The position numbers were made by a program, and so were the translations under genes. Below are positions 54,728-64,000 of a DNA stretch of 64,000 nt, in pieces (the first letter of the stretch is position 1; each line of letters starts with the position of its first letter). The stretch spans positions 3,658,001 to 3,722,000 of the forward strand of contig CM041465.1 of NCBI GenBank assembly GCA_023213395.1, written 5' to 3'. The notes beneath the pieces were generated by a model. It was not told the origin of the DNA, did no database searches, and was given only the letters and a program-made list of their open reading frames with translations. Source of the DNA: Cycas panzhihuaensis. Its lineage: Eukaryota; Cycadophyta.

Positions 54728-57409
54728 TAAAATAATACTTTAATATTACTAAAGTTTAAATGTTATAAATTGATGATTATTAATTTTTCCATTTATATTT
54801 TTTTTGTACGTTTTTCACCCGTGGCTACCTCATGTTCGATCGATTCTAGTTTTTTTATCTTCAGATATCACTTACTAAACCTTAGTTCCCTATTTTTGGG
54901 CATTTTTTTCTTCTACTTTGTTCTTTCTCCATAACACTCAGTTTGCCACAAAAATTTACCAGTAGCTAGTCATCATAGATATCTAGCTCCATCTAAAATT
55001 TCATGATAAACTGTCTCTCCATTGGTAAGATCTAGCCTCGGTTCCAGTTTCTTAGTTTTTATCTTCTTTACATTATTTTTCATGTTCTTTTTTTTTTTTT
55101 TTTGTAAAACTTAGTTATTCTTACTTAGGAACCTCTTGTGTGCTACTGCAACCTTAGATCTACAATCTAAACAATCCTTTTTTATCTCCTTTTATCATTG
55201 TACTCTCTAGTTGGCTGTCGTCCAAGTTTTTTCGCAATATACATATATAATTTTTTTATTTTTTAGTTGTCTTCGGTTTGATCTAGACTACAGATTGTCT
55301 GCCTCCTATACCTGTGCTTCCATCTAGGTGTATTTTGATCAGTTTGATCATGCTATCCCTCGCTACATTGCCTCTGTTTATCATGCAGGTCACCGCCCAA
55401 CATATGCCATTATATTTTATTTTATTTTTTATAAAGTTTTTGTTAATTAAATTGTATTATATAAACCTTTTAAATCTATGTTAAAATTGTGTAGCCCCCG
55501 ATCATATCAACTAATATGATCTCTAGCTCATTTATTAAAGGGGCCTTCTCAAGTTTATAAAACTTTTTCTTTTTATTTATTTTTTTTAATTTTTTCAAAA
55601 ACATAGGGCACCTGGCTTATTTTCGCAATATCTTTTCATTAGGGTGTCAGTTTCTGATGAAACCAGTTCTGTTGAGTCCAAAATTTTGTGGTCTATAGTT
55701 TTGAATTGTTATTGACTATCTTTGAAGCCGATCTTACCTATTTTCAATCAATTAAAATCACTTTTATTTATATTTTATCATTTTTTTGATAAAATTCCTT
55801 CTTTGTCAGGTTATATCTTATTACTGGGATATCATTTTTTGACCAGATCAGTTTCTTTGTAATCTCTTTTTAGTAGACTTCATTATTGCCTTCTTATTTT
55901 TATTTTTTGGTGTTGATTTAATTATTTTTTTAATCAGTAAACATGGCACTTTAGTTCATTCTAAGGTATTTGCATAAGAGAGGATTGTTTACTTTTTCTA
56001 CTTTATCTCTTCAACTAGGAGTCAAATTTCTAAATAATAGATTTATTAGGTTTGTATTTCAGAGCTCTACAACTTGAAGTTATTATTTATTTAATTTGAC
56101 TCATTTTTTGTAGGGTTTGATCAAGTCATAGTTGATCTTGTGGTTGCTCTTTATTTCATTAACCTTAAAAGAGTCTTTTTTTCACAGTTTTGTTAATATC
56201 TTGAGCTTCATAGCTCCGATCTACAAATTGTTTGAACTAACTAAAAGATATTTCATAGATCTACATATTAAAGCTAGTTTTATTTTATTTTGAGCTTATT
56301 TTATAGGTGTTTAAAGTGCCTAAAATTAAGGTTTCATTCAAGTCCTAGTTTGACTTTCTTTAAGATTTTTGATCTAAATTGCTTTCTAATTTTCAATATA
56401 TTTCACTTGATATTTATATAATACTAATTATTAATAAGATTTATTAGTATTTATTGAGCTTTTAAGATATTTTTTAGCTCACTTAGTCTATTTTTAGGCC
56501 TCTAGGGTAAGGGGAACCCTCTCTTTCATTTGATTCAGTAAATGAGTATTTTTTGTCATATTTTTCACTTTTATCAAATTTAAAACTTATTTAAAGTCCT
56601 TTTGTACTTGATTAAGAGATTATTTATACTTATTTATGATTATTAAAGAACGATTACCCCCTTTCATTCTCAACACAACCTACTTATGAAACTTGATTAA
56701 AGGAGCTCACTTTGCTTTCATTTAGAATTTTTTTTCATCTTTATTTCATATTCTTTAAAGGAAAAAGTTCTTATTTTTCATAAAGGAATCTAATACTTCA
56801 AAGGGGAAGAGAATTTTTTATTTTCAAATTGCATAAATAGGGAAACTATAGATATACATCTTTATTTTGAAAGGAAAGTACATATAGACTTCTTTGAACA
56901 TTGAATAATTATTCTTTTTTGAAAAAGGCATTTGATTGGTTTAAATGTGTGAATATAGATTCAAATTTGCTCATAGTTTTCTTATTGTGAGATTAATCAT
57001 TTATACTTTCAAAGGGAGAATTTTATTTTTGAAATTGAAAGTATTCTTTTATTAAAAAAGATATTTCATACTTTATTTTTTTAAATTGATATTTGAGTAT
57101 CGAAAATAATTTGATTTTAGTCTTCATTTTTAAGTTTCATTTCAATTTTTTGTTTTAAAAGGAATCTTATTTATAAGCAAGACCATCTTTAATATTTGTT
57201 TCTAATATTAAATCAGATAATTACTTGAATTAAACCTCATTTTTTTCTAGCCTTGCAAGGGAAACAGTTAGTACCCTTAAAGTTACCACCCCACACATGC
57301 CACTTGGCTTACTCATATTGGATGAGGAAAGCCTTTGACTATCAGGTGTATTCGGTGGTAGGATGAGGTGAAGAACCTTTTCTATTTATGGTATTTGGAG
57401 ATAAGTCTA
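54728..57409 (+). other. Leader of element F, middle part
   Basis: It resumes after the I insertion. From 55,400 it follows the conserved leader block of A, B and C (ATAAAGTTT, AAAGGGGCC, CATAGGGCACCTGG, TTCATTAGGGTGTCAG). From 57,240 it matches 25,290 onward in C. No gene is seen, and no captured host gene was recognised. GTCTA at 57,405-57,409 is the left target duplication of element E. Confidence 0.65.
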
Positions 57410-58055
57410 TGTTAGAATGTGACAACAAATGGTTGGGAGGCTAAAATTTTGACATGTTGGCAGCACGGGTTCCCCTCTAAACCTTCCTCAAGGGGTTCTA
57501 AGGGGGGCGGGAGCCCCCTTGGCCAAGGGGGTGTAGGGGGTGTGGAATGCCCCCGTTAAGAGGGGGTTTAGGGGTGATAGCCCCCAACCTGAAAAAATAG
57601 CATTAGAATCTATATTAAATTGTAAAGAGAATCAAGATCGTTCAATAAAAATATCTTAGATTCTATGGTCAAGATTTGTGCTATGTATGACCCACTCATG
57701 TAGCCTGATTTAGGGCATATTTCTTTATGTTGAGGTTGTTCAATGTACTATGAGTAGGGCAGTGGCTGGTTGTTATTGCTGAGAGCACTTTGCTACTGGT
57801 TATGTACATTATCTCTATTCTATGATAATAAAGATCGATACCTTTCCTATATGGATGTTTCCCTAGCACCTTGTTGGGGTTTTACCACATTATATCAAGC
57901 GTACATTTTATGCTTGGATTTCTTATTTATTTTATTATTTTATCTTTGGTTTAAGAACTTGTATGTAATTTTAGTTTTGATTCCTGTAACTAGTTGCAAG
58001 AATAGTTTAGATCTTAGCAGTGGTTTCAAGGTACTGGGACCTTGTCATCTCAACA
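57410..58055 (+). repeat. 5' LTR of element E
   Basis: It starts TGTTAGAATGTG and ends CATCTCAACA. It matches the 3' LTR from TGGGAGGCTAAAATTTTGAC onward. It has a G-rich part (57,470-57,590) with many runs of four or five G, about 70 bases of which are missing from the 3' LTR. AATAAAGATC at 57,826 may be a polyadenylation signal. Confidence 0.9.
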
Positions 58056-58057
58056 AG

Positions 58058-58070
58058 TGGTATCAGAGCC
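58058..58070 (+). other. Primer-binding site of element E
   Basis: TGGTATCAGAGCC is an exact iMet-type site two bases after the LTR. Confidence 0.93.
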
Positions 58071-58127
58071 ACTTTTGTTTTTGTAACGAGATTATGAAGG
58101 TTTTGGTGTCAGTTTTCTCTACACCAA

Positions 58128-58917
58128 ATGGTGAAACTGGCAAGTGCAAAGTTCAAGGTGGAGAAATTCAATGGCAAGAACAACTTCGAGTTGTGGAAAC
58201 TAAAAGCATATGATGTTCTTCTACAATAGGGTTTGTACAGAGCTCTTACAGGCAAAATAAAGAAACCCGCAGGGATGGACGATGATGAATGGGATAATCT
58301 AAACAAAAAGGCTCTTAGCATAATATGATTATGCTTAGTAGATGAAGTTCTATTTAACATCACAGCAGAGTAGATAGTAGCAGGACTATGGATTCAATTA
58401 GAAGGCCTGTATATGACCAAATTAGTGACGAATCAAATCTACTTGAAGAGGAAGCTGTACTCATTACAGTGAAGGAAGGTATAAAAATTACTGACCATTT
58501 AAATATTTTTAATACTCTTATTTGTCAGTTGGCTAGTATCAATGTTAAAATTGAGGATGAGGAAAAGATTGTTACCTTGTTATGCTTATTACTAGAATCT
58601 TGGGATAATATTGTTATCTCAATTAGTTTTAGCACTATAGATGAATTAGAATATGATTATGTTATGAGTGCTTTGCTAATGGAAGAAGTGCAGAGGAAGT
58701 CTAGTCTTGAAAACTCCATACTAGAAGCTATGAAAGTTAGGGGTAGAATAATTGATAGAGGACAAAGCTCCAGGGATACATTAAGGTCAAAGTCAAAAGG
58801 CAAGAAGAGTAAGCTTAGGTATTGGCACTGTAATAAGACTGGTCACCTCAAGAAGGATTGCTACAAAAGGAAGGAGTTCAAGAAAAAGGAAGATCCTGCT
58901 AAGGAGGCGAATTAGGT
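58128..58917 (+). pseudogene. gag: Gag of element E
   Basis: It starts at the ATG at 58,128: the first part (FKVEKFNGKNNFELWKLK, DDDEWDNLNKKALS, WIQLEGLYMTKLVTNQIYL) is in one frame with TAG and TGA stops. A single-base frameshift near 58,468 moves it to the frame open from 58,388 to 58,915 (TDHLNIFNTLICQLA, EEVQRKSSLENSILEAM). The zinc knuckle at 58,819-58,862 reads YWHCNKTGHLKKDC: its first Cys is now Tyr. Length is normal for copia gag. Confidence 0.85.
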
Positions 58918-60420
58918 GGAGTCAAATCAAGGTATAGATGATGATGTCTTAGTTGCTTCACACCACAAGTGTCTACAAAAGAGTTGGTTCTTATCATACT
59001 AGCCTCTTTATGGTGGTGATATGCTTTTGGGAAATTAAGTTTCTTGTAAGACAGTGGGCATTGGTAGCATCAGAATTCAAATGTTCGATGGGGTAGTGAG
59101 AACATTAACTGAGGTTAGACATGTACCTGATCTGAAAAGGAATTTGATTTCCTTGGGTGAACTAGATTCAGGTGGTTTTAAGCATACAGGTCATGAAGGA
59201 GTCCTAAAGGTGTCAAAGGGCACCTTGGTTGTTATGAAATCCTTAAAGAAAGGAAATCTTTATATTTTAGTGGGAAGTACAGATGTCAGCCAAGCAACTA
59301 CAACATCAAAGACTACAGAAGGTCTAGCTCAGTTATGGCATCAGAGACATCAGCACATGAGTAAGAGAAGACTTAAGGTGATGATAAACCATAAGTTACT
59401 TCCTGATTTACAACTTTTAGATTTGGCTTTCTGTAAACATTATGTTTTTGGAAAACAATATAGACTCAGGTTTAAAGTAGGGAGTCACACTAGTAAAGGC
59501 ATTCTAGATTACATACATTCAAATGTGTGGGGACTAGCCCCTATAATATCTTGTGTAGGATCATTGTACTTTGTCACATTTATAGATTATTACTCTAGGA
59601 AAGCATGGGTCTATTTTTTGAAAAGGAAATCTAAAGTGTTCAATGTGTTTAAGGAGTTCAAGGCTCTAGTTGAGAACAACATTGGTAAGACAATGAAATA
59701 TTTAAGAACTAACAATGGAGGTGAGTTCAACTCCTTGGAGTTTGAGAACTATTATAAAGAAGCTGGGATCGAAAGACACAAGACCACTATCTATACTCCG
59801 CAGCAAAATAGAATTGCTGAGCGCATGAATAGGACACTCTTGGAAAGAGCAAGAAGCATGCTAAGTAATACTGGAGTGGAGCAGGGTTTATGGGCAGAAG
59901 CTATTCAAATAGCTTCCTATCTGGTAAACAGGTCACTATCACTTGTAATAGACTGTAAGATTCCTGAAGAGGTATAGACTGGACATCCATGTGACTATTC
60001 AAATTTAAGAGTTTTTGGTTATGATGCTTATGCCTAGACTGATAAAAGTAAATGTTCAAAGTTAGACCCAAAATCCAAGAAATGTATCTTTATTGGTTAT
60101 GGTGATAAAGATGGTGTGAAGAGATATAGGTCGTGGGATCCTACTACCCACAAAATTACCATTAGTAGGGATGTTATATTTGATGAATCTCCCCTTCTAA
60201 AATCAAATAGTATAGAAGTTGAAGTGAAACAGGAGAAAAAAGATGAATATCAATAGGTCAAGTTTGAAACCCATCCATCTTTGGAATCAGAAGAGTAGGA
60301 AGATCTTTTTGAAGATGAATCTGCAATAGATTTATAGGAGTATGTGGACACTCCTCTGTCAACAATTAGAAGATCTACACAAGTTAGTCATCCACCTGAC
60401 AAGTATAACCTGTCTACTCT
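58918..60420 (+). pseudogene. pol: Protease and integrase of element E
   Basis: The N-terminal protease segment with the DSG site is deleted; the remainder starts with KTVGIGSIRIQMFDG (59,050) and RHVPDLKRNLISLGEL. Integrase follows in a 307-codon open stretch (59,054-59,977): zinc finger H-H (LWHQRHQHM, 59,335) with CKHY in place of CXXC, FIDYYSRKAWVYF (59,580, first Asp kept), LRTNNGGEFNS (59,703, second catalytic Asp changed to Asn), and RIAERMNRTLLERARSM (59,810, Glu kept). The C-terminal part continues past a TAG (FGYDAYA, KKCIFIGYGDKDGVKRYRSWD) to an acidic linker. Confidence 0.88.
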
Positions 60421-61960
60421 ATTGCTTTAGTTTCTAATGATGGTAAGCCCGCATGTTATCAAGAAGTAGTAGATGATATCCATAGTGAGAAGTGGAAGAG
60501 GGCTATGTAGGAAGAGATAAATGCATTAAAGAAAAATAATTCATGGGACTTGGTAGAACTTCCACATGGCAGGAAGATTTTTGGTTGACAAATACAGGGC
60601 AAGACTGGTGGCTAAAGACTTTGCACAAAAAACAAGTATTGACTTTCATGAGATCTTTTCACCAGTTGTCAAACTTGTTTCAAGTCAAGTGTTGTTAGTA
60701 TTGGTAGATTCTCCTGATTTGGTGTTGGAGTAGTTATATGTAAAAACTGCTTTTCTACATGGAGATTTAGATGAAGAGATCTATATGGATCAACTAGAAG
60801 GGTTTGTATAAGATGGAAAAAAAAGACTTGTTTGCAAGCTCAAGAAATCATTGTATGGCCTGAAGCAATCTCCTAGGAAATGGTACAAGAAGTTTCATGC
60901 CTTCATGGAGAGCCAAAATTTTAAAAGAAGTGAGTATAATCATTATGTTTACTTTAAATTTATGGACAATGGCTTATTCATTATCTTGGTATTATATGTT
61001 GATGACATGCTGGTTGTAATCAAGAGCATGGAAGAAATCAATAAGTTAAAGGCTCAATTATCTAGGACTTTTGATATGAAGGATCTAGGAGTTGCAAAAT
61101 AAATCTTAGGTATGGAGATATATAGAGATAGGAAAAATTGTAAGCTATGGTTATCACAGTAGAAATATGTGGAGAAGGTGCTAACCAAGTTTGGTATGGC
61201 AAATGTGAAACCAGTGAGTATCTCATTGGCTTCTTATTTCAAGCTTTCTTTGAGTATGAGTCCTAGTAATGAAGAAGAAAAAGATTATATATCTCATGTA
61301 CCTTATGCCAGTGCAGTAGGAAGTTTGATGTATGCCATGGTATGTATAAGACCTAACATTTCACATATAGTCAATGTAGTTAATAGGTTTATGGCAAATA
61401 TAGGAAAGGAACATTGGGCAGTAGTGAAATGGGTGATTCGGTATTTGAGAGGCACAAGTGACTATTGCATCACCTTTGGAGGTACAAATAATTAGGTTTA
61501 TGGATATGTTGATTTAGACTTTATAGGAGATTTAGATAAGAGAAGGTCTACTTCAAGTTATATATTCACTCTTACAAATGGTCTAGTTAGTTAGATGTCA
61601 AAATTACAGAGCATAATTGTATTATCAACTACAAAAGCTGAATATGTTACTGTAGCACATGCTTGTAAAGAAGCAATCTGGTTACAGGGTCTATTGGTTG
61701 AGCTTGGAAGGAAATAAAAAAAGGTAAAAGTATTTTGTGATAGTCAAAGTGCCACTTACTTAGCCAAGAATCCAGCTTATCATAGCAGAACAAAGCATAT
61801 TGCTCTTAAATACCATTTTGTTAGATAGGTTGTGGAAGTAGGTGGAGTGGCACTTGAGAAGGTTGATACAAAATAGAATTGTGCTAATATGTTCATGAAA
61901 CTAGTACTATTAGATAAATTCAAATGGTGTTTGACTTCTCTTGGCTTGCAGAAAAGATGA
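60420..61960 (+). pseudogene. pol: Reverse transcriptase and RNase H of element E
   Basis: RT blocks are EEINALKKNNSWDLVELP (60,508), then a deletion of about 40 bases with frameshift near 60,585, YRARLVAKDFAQKTSIDFHE, VKTAFLHGDLDEEIYM (60,740), KKSLYGLKQSPRKWY (60,842), and an intact LVLYVDDMLVV (60,988). The MKDLGVAK.ILGMEI block follows. RNase H shows VPYASAVGSLMYAM (61,300), RYLRGTSDYC (61,440), TTKAEYVTVAHACKEAIWL (61,630), [18 protein letters not shown] (61,738) and ends near 61,958. Eight or so TAG stops interrupt it. Confidence 0.88.
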
Positions 61961-61990
61961 AGAAGGGTCCAGGAAAGGTACCAGGTAATT

Positions 61991-62556
61991 TGTTGTCAAG
62001 GTGGGAGGCTAAAATTTTGACATGTTGGTAGCACGGGTTCCCCCCTAAACCTTTCTCGGGGGGTTCCAAGGGGGATGGGAGCCCTCGACTAAAAAAATTA
62101 GCACTAGAAACTATATTAAATTGTAAAAAGAATTAGGGTCATTTGATAAAAATACCCTAGATTCTACGGTCAAGATTTGTGCTATGTATGACCCACTCAT
62201 GTAGCCCGATTTAGGGCATATTTCTTTATGTTGAGGTTGTTCAATGTACTTTGAGTAGGGCAGAGGCTCATTGTTATTGCTGAGAGCACTCTTCTACTAG
62301 TTATGTACATTATCTCCATTTTGTAACAATAAAGATCAATACCTTTCTTTTGTGGATGTTTCCCTAGCACACTGTTGGGGTTTTACCACATTATATCAGG
62401 TGTGTATTTTATGCTTGGCTTTCTTGTTCATTTTATTATTTTATCTCTAGTTTAAGAACTTGCATGTAATTTTAGTTTTGATTCCTGTAACTAGTTGTAA
62501 GAATAGTTTAGATCTTGGTGGCAGTTTCAGGGTATTGGGACCTTGTCATCTCAATA
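61991..62556 (+). repeat. 3' LTR of element E
   Basis: It matches the 5' LTR from TGGGAGGCTAAAATTTTGAC (62,003) and ends CATCTCAATA. The first bases differ from the 5' LTR (TGTTGTCAAGG against TGTTAGAATGTG...), and the G-rich part is shorter. Confidence 0.88.
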
Positions 62557-62958
62557 GTCTAGACTTGGAGAGGGTGAGTGACTTTGTTTGAGAACCTTTA
62601 TCACTAGATCTGTTGTTAGGCATAAGTCTGATGCAGATGGGTCAACAATTCAGGGGGGTGTAAAAGCCTTCTTAACAGCCCATGTACTGAGGTATATAGA
62701 GCCCAACACTCACATACTAGTATATTAGATCCTTGTTTTGCCATCTGTGGGCAGGCGCCACTAGACAGGATAGCAATCAAAGGTTATCTCAGGAGACACA
62801 TAAACCTAGAGCCTAGAAAACCTTATTTAGAGACTAGGTCTACTTATAAAACCTTGGGTTAAACTTTTAAAATATTTTTATTCATTTAACCAAAACCTTG
62901 GTGGGATAAACTTATTTTATTTATTAAAGGATTACTATCATAATCCAAGTCGAGTAGC
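62557..62958 (+). other. Last part of the leader of element F
   Basis: It continues the C-like leader after E (GTATATAGAGCCCAACACTC and TAGGCATAAGTCTG match 25,480-25,600). No gene is seen. Gag follows directly. Confidence 0.7.
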
Positions 62959-64000
62959 ATGGTAATAAACATAGGAAATATGACTATTTCAGTATTAAAT
63001 GGGATAAATTTTCTAATTTGGAGTAGAAAAATAAAATCTATCCTTATGTTAATAGAATTATGGGACATAATTCAAACAGTCTATATAGATCTGGGTAACC
63101 AAGCCATAAATGAACAAAAGAGGGTATTCAAAGAAAATATCAAGAAAGATAATGAAGCTATGGCATTATTGTTTTATGCTATTGATGATAAAATCTTTTC
63201 AAGGGTGAGTGAAGCAACCACGTTAAAGCAAGTATGGGATACTTTACAACTGATTTATGAAGGAGTGGCTTCATCAAAGCTTCAAACCCTTAGGAGCAAA
63301 TTTGAAAACCTAAGGATGAATTTAAATGAATTAGTTACCGACTTTATAATAAAGGCACAAGACTTAGTTAATCACATGAGATCTTTTAGAGAGACCTTAA
63401 CAGGACAAAGGGTTATTGAAAGGATTCTATGATGTGTCGGTGTTGTACCAAGCTTTGAAATGGTCATAATGAGCATTAAAGTCTCCAAAGACTTGAGCAC
63501 CCTCAAAATAGAATAATCGAGTGTCATGTTAATGGTTGTTGAAGAGAAGAAGGCATTTAATAAATCACTTGAACATGATTTTTCCACTAAGGTAATGATA
63601 CACCCACATTCTCAAGTAAGCACTTCTAAATCTAAGGATTAGTCTCCAAAAGAAAAGAGTAGAAATCCTATACATATACCACACCAATAAAGGCAACTAA
63701 GATATCAAGCTCCTCACTAAAGATAAGGAGCTAATCAAAGAGATTCAAGACAAACTAGATATGCAAGTGAAGAAAGACAACAAGGGCCACATCAATATTG
63801 TCCTAATTACCAAAGGGATATACCACCATAAAGGGAAAATCTTCATCCTCAAAATCATAGACACAGGGATTATCCACCTCCTCATGAAGAAAGAGGAAGG
63901 CCATCTCATATTGATAGATCTTATCCTCAAAGTAGAAGTCTCAGTTATAGGAGAAGAGATTCATTATATTACACCTTTTGCAATCGCCTTAGTCACACAG
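62959..64000 (+). pseudogene. gag: Gag of copia element F, running off the window
   Basis: Open from the ATG at 62,959 for 157 codons: VLNGINFLIWSRKIKSIL, KKDNEAMALLFYAIDDKIF, TTLKQVWDTLQLIYEGVAS, KLQTLRSKFENLRMN, DFIIKAQDLVNHM. The first stop (TGA at 63,430) falls where the C copy has Arg, so CGA to TGA. After two frame changes the sequence runs to SLYYTFCNRLSHT at the window end, the start of the zinc knuckle. It is better preserved than the gag of C. Protease and the rest of pol lie outside. Confidence 0.85.

Larger units (their letters stand above)
57410..62556 (+). mobile_element. Copia element E, inserted in the leader of F
   Basis: The LTRs are 57,410-58,055 and about 61,991-62,556; the exact target duplication is GTCTA at 57,405-57,409 and 62,557-62,561. 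It is complete in structure (5.1 kb) with gag, PR, IN, RT and RNase H in copia order. It is the best preserved autonomous-type element here, yet has about 20 stops, mostly TAG, and changed catalytic residues, so it is inactive. Wording of protease and integrase is that of the Tork-like group. Confidence 0.9.

Noticed and set aside
57770-58213. 147-codon open frame across the end of the E 5' LTR
   Set aside because: It spans the LTR end and primer site and overlaps gag in another frame; it is a chance frame.
1-64000. Intact host protein gene, tRNA or rRNA
   Set aside because: Both strands were read for exon-like stretches; all recognisable coding sequence belongs to retrotransposons or to fragments inside them.

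Overview
This is a transposon-dense, AT-rich stretch of plant nuclear DNA. The plant signature is Ty1/copia and Ty3/gypsy elements with tRNA-iMet-type primer sites (TGGTATCAGAG), antisense plant-mobile-domain (PMD) genes inside gypsy elements, and fragments of plant-like CDC5 and importin-beta genes. I found no intact host gene, tRNA, rRNA or CRISPR. Almost every coding region is a decayed retrotransposon. The genus cannot be named from this window; a seed plant with a large repeat-rich genome fits.

The layout is a set of nested insertions that can be read from LTR pairs and target-site duplications (TSDs). (1) 1-10,829: an old copia element (G1, plus strand), followed by a minus-strand chromovirus-like gypsy element (K), a minus-strand SINE and a scrap of a G1-like LTR end. 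(2) 11,172-11,519: a minus-strand LTR with its primer site (J). (3) 11,520-33,854: copia element D. Its gag is split twice: by element A (12,273-22,848, TSD GTATT), which itself holds element B in its 3' LTR (17,252-22,835, TSD TATTT), and by element C (23,132-30,005, TSD ATAAT/ATAAC). (4) 33,855-38,106: a gypsy integrase remnant, an antisense PMD remnant and an LTR with primer site (H). (5) 39,685-64,000: copia element F. Its long leader is split by a 14.6-kb gypsy element (I, 40,119-54,722, TSD GTATG) and by copia element E (57,410-62,556, TSD GTCTA); F's gag begins at 62,959 and runs off the window.

A and B are short, non-autonomous copia derivatives. They keep LTRs, primer site, a long leader, the start of gag and the end of pol, but have lost almost all of gag-pol. 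In the middle of their leaders each carries different antisense host-gene sequence: a CDC5 fragment in A and an importin-beta N-terminal fragment in B, plus coding-looking pieces I could not identify. The LTRs of A, B, C and F share a 6-bp-stem, 4-nt-loop hairpin placed 26-27 bp from the TATA box start, with compensatory base changes. This looks like a conserved hairpin at the 5' end of the transcript.

Element I is also unusual. On the minus strand it has gag, protease and a terminal RNase H with all four acidic residues, an antisense PMD gene in between, and no reverse transcriptase or integrase that I can see. Stops in element E are mostly TAG at Gln (CAG) positions, as expected from long-term CHG methylation and deamination.
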